DNA of 64,000 bases from Exobasidium rhododendri (Eukaryota > Basidiomycota > Exobasidiomycetes > Exobasidiales > Exobasidiaceae): positions 2,975,001 through 3,039,000 of the forward strand of contig CP110632.1 of the NCBI GenBank assembly GCA_026210745.1. Direction: 5' to 3'. Shown here piece by piece: positions 21,379 to 32,750 of the stretch (its first letter is position 1; each line of letters starts with the position of its first letter). The notes below the pieces were generated by a model, which ran no database searches, was not told where the DNA came from, and saw only the letters and a list, made by a program, of their open reading frames with translations. A program made the position numbers and the translations under genes.

Positions 21379-24300
21379 ATGTGGGTGCTGGAGGCATGCT
21401 TTGATGGTGAAGATGGTGAGTGTAGCGCAAGCTGTGTGACGTCGTCAGCAAGGCGATACTTATTTCGACTGGGCGACTAACAAAATTCCCAACATTGCCT
21501 CTTCTCCTCGACCCTGCTCTTCATGCGACAGCTCCCACCCGCAAAGCATTACTCCCCGAGCAGAAGTACGACTTCGGGAGAAAGGCACCAGCTGATCTTA
21601 TCCTGGCAGATAAGACGGTGAGCAGAGAGTCGGCCACCATCTCAGTTGGAGCATACCAATCCAGCGAAAGACATAGGCAACCGGAATTGAGATTGCATGC
21701 TCACAAGAAGGTAATACGAATCATTCCCCTGGGAAGCGAGGACGAATGGGTGGAGGATAAGGAGCGCTTCGTTGGAGAGACTGTTCTACCGGATAGTGAA
21801 AGGCTGCTATCGGCAGGGGAAATCGTTGTTCTGTCGAAAAATGCGCCTAGTGTTAAGTAAGTGCAGGCGAGTGGCCTTGTATGCTCTCCTCTTCTGATCA
21901 ATTTTGCTCGGATTTTCCTCTATTAAGGATCCTCTGGCTACCCTTGGTATTCAGTGTGTATTCGAAGGGCTACAGCAAGGAAGACGTCGATTTATTAGCG
22001 AAAGACTGCAACGCACTTGGAGTCCTTCTGGAACGCAACAAGCAATTTGTGGCCAACAGTACCCACTTCGTCACGCAGGTCGTCAATTACACTGTACCAC
22101 TGCTTACCTCTTTGATGTCGGCAGCCTCGATCGTCACTTTGGAGTATGTCGCAGAAGTGATTCGAAGGGGAAAACTGGCGAGAGAGGATCCCGACTCTCT
22201 TCAACGACTTTTCAAACTTCCCAATGCAATTGACTACTTTCCAGACGAGGTGACAACGGATCTTATGAGCAAAGAGAAATCAAGGGAGGTTCTGGTCCGC
22301 AACGAAGTGAGGAAGACGCTCTTTGTGGGTACGACACTGCTCATCGTACACGGGGAGCAAGGTCACAGCAAGTCACTCGAGTCACTGGCATCTATTTGTA
22401 AAGCGGCCGGAGCAAGAATTGTGACCGAAGATGTGTCGATGTTGAGCGACGAGGAATCCTTGCTTCGTTGCTTCCGACGCAACAAGTCAGAGGCAGAAAC
22501 GTACCTTGCAGAGAGTGGAGAAGCTGCATCTCAAGCCCCGGATGAAGGTTTGGTTGTGGTGTGTGAGGATAAGGATGTCGGAGCAAGCTGGCACAAAAGT
22601 GTGATGCTAATGACAAGACGGTTAGTCACTCAGAGAGAGAGAGAGAGAAGAGTGTTATGGAGATGTGATGAGGACGCTGCATCTGACCTTGTTATGACTC
22701 TCCTCCACAGACTGAATATCGCCATGACCTCTACTGGTGCTACTGCCCTCACTCGCGCCATCCTCTTCGTCGATCCCCGGCAGTATCTTAATCAGGTGGC
22801 TGAGCCAACGCCGACGCACTTTGAGGGGGACGAAGACGACAGCGAGACTTTGCCGCCGACTCTGCGACCTGACCAGCGCGATGAAGACTCAAGACCTTCT
22901 ACAGCTATGATGGAGGATGAGCAGAACGAGGCAGCAGCTTCAGATTCCACCATGCTGCTGGAGAGAGCTACCACGCCACAGCCTTCCACGCTACCTTCAA
23001 CGGCCATGATCATGTCGACTATCCAAGCAAGCCCGCGAAAACCGAGACGAAGAGCTGATATGGCACTTCGCGATCCATTCGAGGACCTCTTTGGTGCGAG
23101 TGCTGCTGCGTCTGCCTCGTTTCCTACTTCTACTGCTGACGAGCCCACCGATGTGATCCCCAGCACCGCCGAGCAAGAAGAGGTAAGACCTGCGCATCGC
23201 TACAGAAGAAATGGCGGACCAGAGAGCAAGAGACCGCGTATTTCAGAAACATGGCGCAACATCTTTGACAGCAAAGATGAGACGAAGGAGGATGGTGGGA
23301 TTGTAATGGAGGGCTTGACGGAGGGCCCTTCTCAGTCGATGACAAGAAAGTATCGAGAGGAATTGGACGAAGCCGACCGATTGGCATCGCAACAGACTAC
23401 TGCACCGAGAAAGGAAGTAAAGAAGTCTGTCGAAGCGACAAGGAAGAGGAAAGCACACAGTCCACCAATTGGTTCCCGAGAGAGTTCCCAAATACAGAGG
23501 AGAATAATATCAGATGAAGAGGTAGAAGATGAGGGCGAAGGAGTAGATGTGCGGCTACAGTCTTATGCAGGACGTAGTGCGACAATCGAAAGCAAGACGG
23601 GCGAGACGATCCGGGAGAAAGAACCCTCGCCGCCATCAACAGCCAAAACCGCAACGCCCACGGCGGACACTGATACAAAGTTCTTACAGGCGATGGCCAC
23701 TTCCAAGAAGAGCAAAAAGACATTAGACCCGTTTGACAAGGAGTTCAATTCACTTCGCATTGCTAAGCCGAGTCGAACGACTGGTCATCACGGTAAGATC
23801 ATTGCCGATGTCGACGATCCAGAGTATCGAGCTTGGGAACAGATGGGACCGAGTGACTTCGACATCAACGCCGCTGGCAACTTTGTACAAGTCGATTTTG
23901 TCCCACTAATCTATCACCGCAGTGAGGCAGAGCTGAGAGAAAGGGCGATCAGACAGCAGAACCAGCAGAGCGAGTGGGCGGGCAAGCCCAACTTCAAGAA
24001 GTTCCGATCTAAAGAGAACAGCAAACAGCATCAGAGGCATACGATAGCGATGGATGTGGACGAAGGGCTAGACTACGGCGTAGGTGATGGCTATGCGAGG
24101 CCCAGACCAAGGCCGACCAGTAGAGTGATGGTGCCCGTGGAGGACGACGAAGGCGGAGAGGTCGAGTTGATGGGGCCTCCACCAAAGGCCGATCCGACGT
24201 CCAAAAAGATTGGGAGAAATCGTAGTCCCCTAGCAGACCCATTCAGCGAGGCTGAGGACGAAGAAGGTGCGGCACTCTCGTCCAGGTCAGCCATAGCAAA

Positions 24301-24607
24301 GCCAAGTCAAGCTCGTCGAGGGAGATACGGACTCCAATTACGGGAGGAAAGAGAAGAGGGAGAGGATGACGAAGATGTGAGAGCGAAGGGCACGAATGGC
24401 AGCAAAAGGAGAGCCGTCGATGTACGACTGGATGTAGACGTCGATTTGGATGACAGCGTCTATCGAACTCGTCGTAGTCGTACCCCCGCAAGCATTCAGA
24501 GCTCGACGGTGGTGGGCAGCAAGCGCGATGCGCTCGATCTCAGCTCTGACGACGATGACGATGACAGCAGTACCTTTTCAGGATTCCGCAAGAAGCGCAG
24601 GTCATGA
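21379..24607 (+). CDS. NBS1: Nibrin/Nbs1, MRN complex subunit
   Basis: Nbs1 joins Mre11-Rad50 at DNA double-strand breaks and recruits the ATM/Tel1 kinase. Exons 21379-21415, 21532-21856, 21928-22620 and 22711-24607 encode 983 residues. The start MWVLEACFDGED matches the MW start of nibrins. An FHA domain follows (YDFGRKAPADLIL, then VSRESATISV), then BRCT repeats (WLPLVFSVYSKGYS; NSTHFVTQVVNYTVPL; LEYVAEVIRRGKL). A long disordered acidic middle precedes the conserved FNSLRI box and the Mre11-binding NFKKF motif (Phe 780). The C-terminus is Asp/Ser-rich then FSGFRKKRRS, resembling the acidic-plus-aromatic ATM/Tel1-binding tail. The small first exon (37 bp) was chosen because its phase and start both fit. 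The 90-bp last intron is in frame. Confidence 0.93.
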
Positions 24608-24841
24608 TGCAGTCCACTTCCTCAACTCTATTCTATGTAGCATATCCATATCATTCCACTTCCCTCACACATGCTACACATACCTTTACGCCTGTAGACT
24701 GTCCTAGTTATACAAAATAGCATTGATTCGTACGACAGTACATCTACTGCCCGCTACATTTCTTCGTCAATTATAGCAGCGCTACGAGAGATAGAGACAC
24801 CCGCACGAAAGGCAAGAGAAGGAAAGCAGAGAGCAGACGTG

Positions 24842-27299
24842 CTATGCAAAGTTCTGCAGAGTTGCTAGCCACGACTCCATCTGCTCATCTAGACTCTGGC
24901 CATTGTCTGTGGGGACGTGATGTTGGTTCATAAAGGAGCCGATGAAGGTAGACTGATTCAGAGTCTCAAAGGGGTGTAGCGCCGCCGCCACGTCGTTGAA
25001 GAAGTCTGCATCCACGTCTGCATGTGTAGGTTCTCCGTCGACCTTGAGATAGTTGTTGAGATCGTTTTGCAAGACTCGTTGAGCATCAAGCATCGGTACT
25101 TGAGAGATGGAGGATGTGGTATGCTGGTAAGTATCATAGGAAGACGCATAGCCATCAGGATGAAAATTGCCGAAGACGGCAGGCTTCACGATAGGATAGG
25201 ACGGCGTATCGGTGCTGCTAGTGTCCGTCGTCCCTTGAGCGCTTCCACTGATCACGGAAGTTGCTTTGATACCATACCCCTCGGCCTTCTTGTAATGATG
25301 ATCAATGAGCGGAATCACCAGCTGTCGTCCGTCCTCTCCCGTCAGGACATCCTTGATGGCCATCTTACTGTCGACTCGAGCGTTCATGTTGATGATCTTG
25401 GATGCCTTCAACAGGACTCTGGAGACCAGCTTCAAGGCTTGAACAGCAGGTGCAAAGTCGGCCGGAATGGTGAGCAGCAGATCGCGTCCCCGATAAGCCC
25501 AATGCATGTAGTGTCGAACAGATCTTGGTATCCCTCCTTCTCCTCCTCCTCCTTCTCCCCCGCCGCTCGTTCCTCCGAGAGATTCGATTGACAGTTCCAT
25601 CAGAGACGCCAGTACCAGTGTGATGGCGGATTCTAGGGTGGTCAATGGAATGTATATCCATCGCAGGTGGTGACCGGATACGAATCTCATGCGCAAACTT
25701 TCTTGAATCTTGATTATACTTACAGTCGACTCTATGCATACCTGTCTCGAATGATTCATCTGCTCGATCGAGATCAATTTATTTGGGAAGAAGCAAAGTC
25801 GATGCATCGTCGTCAGAGAGGTGTAGTAAGACAGCAACAAGATACGCCTCTCCAGCTCAAAATTCCGAATGAGCCGTTGTGACGCATTCAGTCTTGGCAA
25901 GGAAGGTTGCAATTCTTCCGGCAAGGAACGGGTCCAGTCCTGACAGTACTGTTCGTACCCTTCAATGTCCGCCGCACTAACACCACCAGTCTGTATCTTG
26001 CCAAGGAAGTCTTCCACAATACGAAGCAGCCTGGCCTTGTATATCAGACACCCATTGTTCCGCCTTCCCATCATTCCGCATACGTATTCATATTCAGGTT
26101 CCTTTGTCGTTATCTCGGCTTGCGAGATCTTAATTGGACTGCTACTTGTCACACAGCAAATCCTGTCAAAGATGTAGTACGTCCAGAACAGTCTCCTTCT
26201 ACTTTCCCTCTCTTTATGTAGGTACGTAGGCGATGGATCGTTCTGCAAATCGCAACGGATCACCATTCTCGAGATAGATTGCACCAATAGCGCAGCTTCT
26301 TCCCCTCCTGATCTACCTTCATTGCGGAGATAGATGGAGTAGATAAGACTAGCTCGAATAAGATCAGGACTAGAGCCGTCGTACTGTGTAGCTAAGCCAA
26401 GCATGGCACGGACATGCTCTTCGTAGGACTGTACGATACTATCCTTCGTACGTTCTTCTTGTACCTTCGCAATCGAAGAAGGTTCAGAATCTAAGAAAAA
26501 GATCTTGGTGAGTCCTTCGTTGGCAACTTGTACCGATACCAAGATAGTTGCCAAGATCAGTGACAGCCTTGTAGCATCCCCGACCTTAACATCATCGGTC
26601 TTGAGCTTCTCTCCTTTCTTGTTGAACCTTTCGAGGAACGAGTTCAACCAAGTGTCCAACGACTCAAAGTCACCAACCAGGTACATCCAGTTCATTTCTT
26701 CCATGAAGAACGTCTGCCAAAGCTCGGTTTTCTCGCTGGTCGGTAGCTCAAGCCGTATCATTTCAAACGTCTCGAAAACTTCCGGCGGGTATGATCGATG
26801 ATAGGGAGCTAGGCCATCCCGCTCTGCTTCGGTGTTGTTTTTCATCTACGGATGCATTTCAAACGAAGGGATTTGGTCGAATTGCGTAAATTTGTAGTGC
26901 AGACTTTAGAATGCATCGTAATCAAAGTGTACTCACACGTTCAAGGAAGCGACGGAGAGACTGAGAGGAGGCCAGCTTCTGCTCTTGAAACGCATACATT
27001 GGCATACCGCTCGGTACAGCAGTAGCAGAGGCAGGCCTCTCTCTTTTATTGTTGATGTACCCATTCTCGGGCTGGAAGGCTCTCCGCTTGCTTGGTCTGC
27101 CATCGTAAATACACTCTCTGGCGCCATAGTCCATGCAGGCCTGACACGTTGGTGATTGCCGATTGCATCGTACTCTTCGTTCATGGCATAGCCTGCAAGA
27201 GAGCATGGGTCGATTTCGTTTCTTGACTGTGCGGTTGTATTTCATCGGCTTTTCTCCATCGTCCATATCTGCGCATAGTAAAGTGGACAGATCAACCAT
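24842..27299 (-). CDS. Zn2Cys6 transcription factor with fungal-specific regulatory domain
   Basis: Exons 27299-26937 and 26845-24842 encode 788 residues. The DNA-binding binuclear zinc cluster is near residues 35-62: C-x2-C-x6-C-x6-C-x2-C-x7-C, with the core CRLCHERRVRCNR. A basic linker (KRRAF) follows. The middle-homology region is recognisable by RASLIYSIYLRNEG, MVIRCDLQNDPS and RESRRRLFWTYYIFDRI. The C-terminal part is Ser/Thr/Tyr-rich and acidic in places, as in activation regions. It is divergent from the dehydrogenase pseudogene with 377 bp between them, so it may once have regulated it. The targets are unknown. Confidence 0.9.
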
Positions 27300-27676
27300 T
27301 CTTCACAGGAAAAGTTATTGTAGCTACCTGACGGAGAGTGGTAAGGAGGTCGGATTATAGTAATGCTCAGCAACAGGCGCCTGTCTGCCCAGTGGGACAC
27401 TGCGCTTTCAAGGAACGGGAGTTGGACCAGAGCCGTGATCAGAGTCTATGCACTACAGTAGTCTGATGGGACGTATTAAATTTTCGCACTGGCCATTTCA
27501 TCATGCCCTTTGTAATTTAAGCTTAAATGCGACTTACCACCGAATGAAGTGGGCAAGACTGAGCGCGAAATCGAGGTGTCCATGTATACCATATTATGAA
27601 AGGAGGGGCGTCCTTGCTGGGCGCATAAAAAGACCCTCTCCCTCTCTAAGCAACAAACTGTGCTTCTCCTCCCACT
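27300..27676. promoter_or_regulatory. Divergent promoter, Zn2Cys6 regulator / dead dehydrogenase
   Basis: The 377 bp lie between opposite starts. A TATA-like and A/T-rich stretch is at about 27474-27485. No clear CGG-type inverted pair for Zn2Cys6 binding was found by eye. Confidence 0.4.
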
Positions 27677-28707
27677 TTGGTAGGACTGTCAACTGTGAAA
27701 GAGTCTAATGCTCGCGCTGCATCGGAGCAGAGTCGCCTGGTGGCGCTCTTTGTCGGCAGTACCAGCGGAATCGCATACTACACACTGAAGCAGTTTGCCA
27801 AACACGCCGTCGAACCTCGTGTCTACTCTACCGGGCGCTCGCAAGAAGCTGGAAGCAGGATCGAGGCAGAGTGCAAGGCGTTGAATGAGAAGAGACAGTT
27901 CACATTCATCAAAGCCGACACTACTTTGATAAAGGTAGTTGATGAAGTTTGCGAGGACATCAAGACAAAGGTGGACTATGTTAATCTGTTGTTCTTGACA
28001 GTAGGAGCTCTCGTGTTTGGACAAATCGCCTCGGAAGGTCTGGATTATGCAATGGCATTAGGTTTTTAACCTACGGTCGAAATAGATTTATACAAAACCT
28101 TTTGCCACTCCTCCAAGAGGCACCTGGTCTTCGAAGAGTCGTCAGCGTATTTGCAGGTACCAAAGAAGGACCTGTTGATTGCGAAAATTTTGATCGTGTC
28201 ACAATGTCGTTCTCCTGAAGGCTCGAGGACATCTGAGATCTATGGTTATGCTAGCGCTGGAAGATTTCGCCAAAAAGGCGCCAACGGTCTCCTTTATTCA
28301 AGACTACCCAGGCTTTGTCAAGTCAAATATAGGGAGAGAGGCGACAGGGCTCTTTTGGATGTCTTTGAAGTTGGTCAATGTACTTGTGGGCACCTTCCAA
28401 TACATCTCCATCGAAGAGTGTGGAGTGCGACACCTATTCCTAGCAACCAGCCCCATCTTCCCACCAGCAGAAAGGACGAAAGGCGAAGCTGCAACCACAG
28501 ATGACACGCTGACGATCGCAAAAGGGTCAAGCGGCAAGACGGGAAGCGGCGTATATATATACAGTCGACGAACATTGCCAGAGCGGTGGACAACACGTTA
28601 TAGCGATGCTAGAAGGACTACGAGCGCAGTCATTCCCCGAAAAGGTCATGCAACACACTTTGGGACAATATAAGCGCATCACCGGAGTGGATGCCCTGGT
28701 ATCATAA
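27677..28707 (+). pseudogene. Decayed short-chain dehydrogenase/reductase
   Basis: The remnant covers a whole fungal NAD(P)-binding oxidoreductase of the Rossmann type, but it is broken in four places. The family start is MVSLSTV or similar; here the first codon is TTG followed by VGLSTVKESNAR, with no ATG upstream in frame. The cofactor loop VGSTSGIAYYTLKQFAKHA is intact. A T5 run at 28063-28067 leads to a TAA, and the next frame continues as LTYGRNRFIQNLLPLL. A second shift near 28211-28217 moves to KARGHLRSMVML. A (TA)5 run at 28552-28561 causes a third shift, after which VDEHCQSGGQHV and the family C-terminus RITGVDAL end at 28707. None of the breaks looks like an intron. Assembly errors could explain one or two of them, but not the lost start plus three shifts easily. 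Confidence 0.85.
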
Positions 28708-28772
28708 TATTTATTCACCTTCTCATGATGTCGCATCTACCACCTACACGAATATATCTTACTCGAGCTCTC

Positions 28773-29761
28773 TTAATGTTTGCCCTGATACCACTTCTTC
28801 TTGTCTGTCGTCTGCGTCTGCGCGATCCGGTCAGTAGCCACGGCAGCGTTGCCGTTGCCGTTGCCTGTAGTGGTGGTCGTGGTCGTGGCCGGTGTCTGTG
28901 CGTTTGTGCTGCTGCCGAGCTGCTGATCCGAGTGATCTCGAACATTCTTCTTCGCAGCTGACTGCGCAGGGTGTTGATAGGGGGTCTGTGATGTTGCTCC
29001 ACCTGGAAGAGCGGGTGGCTCTGGTGTCAAGTTTGGTAGTCCTGCTGCAATATGCTCCTCGCCCAAAACCCGTAGGTACTCTTCCAACAACTTGGCATTG
29101 CGGCTGTTTGCTTTAAAGACGGCCAGAGCGATATCACCAGCAATTGGTATAAACCCGATGCCCGCAGAGATACTGTGAAGTGGTTTGCGTCAGATGAGAC
29201 AAGTGAGTATCTATCTACTCACACAAACTCACAAATTGTTCGTCATCATTTTGCGTGTGACCCAGGGAGGAAGACTAGTTCATAGAGAGAAGGAGGATCT
29301 GTCAGCTGCTTCACTCCTTCGAGCCTACTATCCCATGCAAGGTCGCTACTCACTCGGCCCCCTCTTTGGCCGGCTTCAGGACCAAGAGATAATTTAAGGA
29401 GGCATCCGCAATATCACCTGCCCCCGGAATCAGTCCAATGACGGCGGTCCATCCAAATCGAAGGCCACAGACATTGAAGCCTTTGTCCAGGTAATGCGCC
29501 CTCCTCGCAATCTTCTTCAGCAACTGCGCCTCAGCTTTGGTCAAGCCAGGGGGAGGTGGACGCTGCGGAATTGAAAGAGTAGCACAATGAATTAGGATAG
29601 ACGCACATCACTGTTAAAGGGGACCTTGGTCAACTCACCTTTCTTCTCTTCTCCTTGCCTTTGCTGTCTACCCAGTATTCGTAGAAGGGGTCTTCGGGCT
29701 CAAACTGCTTGGCATGCTGAGAGACGAGTCGCTTCGTTGCTTTAGTCGCCAGGGATGCCAT
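28773..29761 (-). CDS. DUF4112 family protein
   Basis: Exons 29761-29639, 29562-29354, 29274-29233 and 29172-28773 give 257 residues, and all phases agree. The start MASLATKATKRLVSQ leads to EDPFYEYW and KGKEKRRK. The DUF4112 core follows: FGWTAVIGLIPGAGDIADAS, LPPWVTRKMMTNN, then IGFIPIAGDIALAVFKANSR and NAKLLEEYLR. The paired Gly-Asp-rich repeats are probably short membrane-associated helices. The C-terminal 80 or so residues are a Thr/Asn/Gln-rich tail, including a run of seven Thr. Exon 3 is only 42 bp. The function of this family is not known to me. Confidence 0.88.
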
Positions 29762-30106
29762 GGTTGTGGGATGACAACGACGTTTGCGTGTAGAAGAAGT
29801 TGAATAATTAAAGGGGAAGCCGTACCTCCTTTTCCAGATTCTAACTAAACTTTTTTTTCTTTTTGCGTTTCTTTGTCTTGGCTGTGTTTCCTTGTGGAGG
29901 GGACAATCATGTACGTCACATCGCCTTCGAAGTGCGGAACGAAATGCAGGTAAAGTTGAATGCGTAGGTAGAGACGACCTCTTACATCTGCGCGTGGTGT
30001 GCTTCCGCCGGGCGAAGTTAAGCGTTTGGGAGTGGTGTTGTGTGAAGGAGGGGGTTCCGCGAGCGGTGCCTTTGCCTTTTCCTTTCCTGGCTACGAATAA
30101 GAGATC
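29762..30106. promoter_or_regulatory. Divergent promoter, DUF4112 gene / 77-aa protein gene
   Basis: The 345 bp separate two opposite starts. A T8 run lies at about 29849-29856. No gene is supported. Confidence 0.45.
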
Positions 30107-30504
30107 ATGTCGCACCACATCAAGAATGCAGACGGCACCGTCGACATGAATGGACTAGGCAAGCACTTAGACTTTGTGAAGGGGTGAGTAGAGGAGAGGG
30201 AGGCGTGTTTGCTTTGTGAAGACGCATAAGTTGACCACTCTTGCGACTGCGCTTCTCTTTGAAACTTGGCAGCAAGTACGCTCAGGTAAGATGCTCCTTC
30301 TGTTGATCACCCTTGTAGCTGTGGGACTCATGCCTTCATGTTCCGTGAACCCTCTCATAGAACGCAAAGAATTACGAGGCCAACACGGGACAAACAATGA
30401 ACATCGGAGGTAAAAACACTGAAGAGACAAAGGGCGCCATGCAAGCCAAAGTGGAGGAGCCGACAACGGAGGAAGAGCAAAAGAAGGCTGATGGAACGGC
30501 TTGA
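30107..30504 (+). CDS. Small hydrophilic protein (77 aa) with a 13-bp exon
   Basis: Exons 30107-30183, 30273-30285 and 30361-30504. The middle exon is 13 bp and encodes part of a Gly codon plus KYAQ; its flanks are clean (GGCAG before, GTAAGA after) and the phases close exactly. The product begins MSHHIKNADGTVDMNGLG, continues FVKGKYAQNAKNYEANTG and MNIGGKNTEETKG, and ends in a Glu/Lys-rich tail. It has no membrane segment or signal peptide. The regular spacing of charged and small residues suggests a helical, perhaps stress-related, soluble protein, but I do not recognise it. Confidence 0.72.
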
Positions 30505-30820
30505 AGCTGGGGCTAGGATGATGCGAGGCTGCACCTTTCCTCTTCCTTTCCCCCTTGTGCAACTCATGTGTTGATCCTGCTTCACTACTCTACCTGTCGT
30601 CTGTCCTTACCACCACCACCGCCACCACAGCCCGTCTTTCTCTTTCTCCACACTGAAATCTTATCTTACACGTGAAAAGAAGCCCGCACACAAAGGCGTG
30701 AAGTGGAAGTCGAGAGGTCGAAAGTGGCTCCGTCCTAGCTTGTTGTAAATCGTAAAGTGCATTTGGGGGAAGCATAGTGCCATCATTGAAGATTTCCTTG
30801 AAGTCTCGACTGGCGTAAGG
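30505..30820. other. Intergenic region between two small plus-strand genes
   Basis: The 316 bp hold a short purine/pyrimidine-asymmetric stretch (ACC and GCC triplets at about 30610-30630) and otherwise nothing that I can support. Confidence 0.4.
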
Positions 30821-31084
30821 ATGGCGACAGTCCTCAGGGGAAAGTGGGACATCGACGTCAAGGAAGGAGCGGCGACGGGGCAGGTGCTGCCACCTCCGCA
30901 AGACACCAAAGAGATCGCTCTACCTTCTGCAAGTCTCGACGACCTGATCGCAGGTGTGGCAGAGCTGAAGAAACACATTAATGCGCAATTCACAGTATGG
31001 AAAGATGTACTGGAGAGCACGAAAGACGCGGTTGTAGTAGGCGAGGAGGAAGAGGAGGGTGGCGAAGACGAAGACGACGACTGA
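30821..31084 (+). CDS. Small acidic helical protein, possible KEOPS subunit Gon7
   Basis: One exon of 87 residues from an ATG (MATVLRGKWDIDVKEG). A loop rich in Pro and Gln precedes a single amphipathic helix, LDDLIAGVAELKKHINAQFT, and the protein ends in a run of Glu and Asp (GEEEEEGGEDEDDD). Length, a lone central helix and the acidic end resemble fungal Gon7, the small disordered subunit of the KEOPS tRNA-threonylcarbamoyl complex. The resemblance is of architecture only; direct sequence identity is weak by eye. It could equally be an unrelated small acidic protein. Confidence 0.55.
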   Translation: MATVLRGKWDIDVKEGAATGQVLPPPQDTKEIALPSASLDDLIAGVAELKKHINAQFTVWKDVLESTKDAVVVGEEEEEGGEDEDDD

Positions 31085-31478
31085 ACGAGCTTCACAAGAG
31101 CCAATCACCTCCGGTTCTTTTTGCTTGGCATGCCCGGAAGTAAGTCTCCTGGATATTTTGCATGGACGGGTGTAGCCAGCTTCCCTGAAGAGGTCGAGAT
31201 GCATCAAATGATGAATAACGAAGGTTGAGTGAGGAAAGGGGACATTCCAAACAGCGTGGAGTCAACCCATCAGAGAAGGGTCTAGCATCGTTCTTTGCGG
31301 ACGTCAAACATTGAAGAACCCGGATGAATTTGAACAAGAATATTTATGATAGTAGTGTACAGTATTAGGGTCGAACAGAGTAAACAGAAAGGAATTCGAG
31401 GCGTCCAAATATCAAAGAGGAAAGTGACTCTATCGTCTCCAACTTCCCTATCGACAAAGAAGGGGCGTCTTTACCTCA
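31085..31478. other. Intergenic region between converging genes
   Basis: The 394 bp are flanked by the 3' ends of the acidic small protein and the Gly/Gln-rich protein. Nothing is recognisable. Confidence 0.4.
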
Positions 31479-32295
31479 TCAGGCCTCCCGCTTTCCGAAC
31501 GCACCGAGAAGACCGCCGCCTGTGTTGCCTGCCAGATAGAAGAGCTTTGTAATGTTAGCTGAAGGCTGGCGGAACATCGACGGAGTCAATAGGTTACATA
31601 CCTCCAAACGGTCCACCTTGCTGGTAGTCCTGGCCACCCCCGTAGCCTTGTTGTGGGCCTCCCTGCTGGCCGCTGTGATGATTTCTCTTCTTATACATGT
31701 CGTACATCATCTTTGCTCCCTGTGCCAACGCCGCACCTCCACCAGCACTGGCTAAGCCACCAGAGTGATTGCCCATCATCTTGTTGGCGGCAAATCCACC
31801 CGCCGCTCCCATGGCCATCGTTCCGATACCTCTTTCGCCTGCGGGCAAGGGATTTCCATTCTCGTCATATTGGACTTGCTCTTGGCCTTGTCCTTGTTCC
31901 TGTCCTTGATAGTAGCCTTGTCCCTGACCCTGAGGGTAGGCGTTCTGAGAGCCAGGACTGTTGTTGTTGTCGTTGTAGTACGACGAGCCTTGTGAATTGT
32001 ACTCGTTGGACTGTCCTGGTCCTCCAGGGTAGCTGGACTGCTGTGATCCGTATCCTTCTCCGCCTTGTCCGCCTGGGTAGCTGGACTGCTGTCCCGGGTA
32101 GGACACTGCTCCTTGCTGGTACCCTTGCTCAGACGAAGGGAAGCCAGGTCCACCAGGATACGACTGCAAGGGAAGAGAGGAGTAGAGCGAGGGATGTTAG
32201 TGAAAAAAAGTTCCGATGCACTGCTTGTCCTCTCTAGGACAGTCCAGTCGCTTACGCACAGACTGCTGGTTGTTACTTTGATTGTAGTACGACAT
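31479..32295 (-). CDS. Gly/Gln/Tyr-rich low-complexity protein
   Basis: Exons 32295-32260, 32163-31602 and 31528-31479 give 215 residues. The start is MSYYNQSNNQQS. The N-terminal half repeats SYPGG and QQSSYPGG units, followed by alternating Gln/Gly (YPQGQGQGYYQGQEQGQGQE). The more ordered part reads VQYDENGNPLPAGERGIGTM, MGAAGGFAANKMMG and ALAQGAKMMYDMYKK, resembling the glycine-zipper segment of fungal proteins that carry a G-x3-G pattern. It ends GGNTGGGLLGAFGKREA, joined by the last intron. The composition (Tyr, Gly, Gln) is like condensate-forming proteins. The function is unknown. Confidence 0.78.
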
Positions 32296-32750
32296 CTTGG
32301 GTGCTCTGTTTGTGTAAATGAGATGTGAGGTGAGGGAAAATAAGATGCTGGACGGAACGGAGACACCTCTTTATATACGTCTACAGGCAAACGCCATGCT
32401 GTAGCGGCCCATGCACCGCTTCCACTCTCAAAATAGCATCTCGTCCACGCTTTATTCACCGCCACGCACGACAAAAATGACACTTTTCCTTTTTTTGATT
32501 GATGGAAACACGCGCAGCAGATGACAATCTCGACCGCGGAGCATCGTTCGGCACTGCTCTTCGGGTGAATTGGCAAACTCATCGCTCCGCCAAGCAATAG
32601 ACCTGCACCCAGAGCCTCAAGCTTTTGCTACCCTCCCGTCTTTCATTTCTCGCTTCTTATTCGGGCATTTCACTCACCGGGTGTTAGGAAGGGGGGAGGG
32701 GACAATCTTGGCGGCTGTCTACGGAGGAGCGACCTGGAATTGCGACTATA
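32296..32750. promoter_or_regulatory. Divergent promoter, Gly/Gln-rich protein / Lys-rich protein
   Basis: The 455 bp lie between opposite starts. A TATA-like TTTATATA is found at about 32371-32378, oriented for the minus-strand gene about 80 bp upstream of its ATG. Confidence 0.5.

Noticed and set aside
28040-28600. Introns as an explanation for the dehydrogenase breaks
   Set aside because: The shifts are only one base or a few bases wide, with no donor and acceptor pair that would join the frames.
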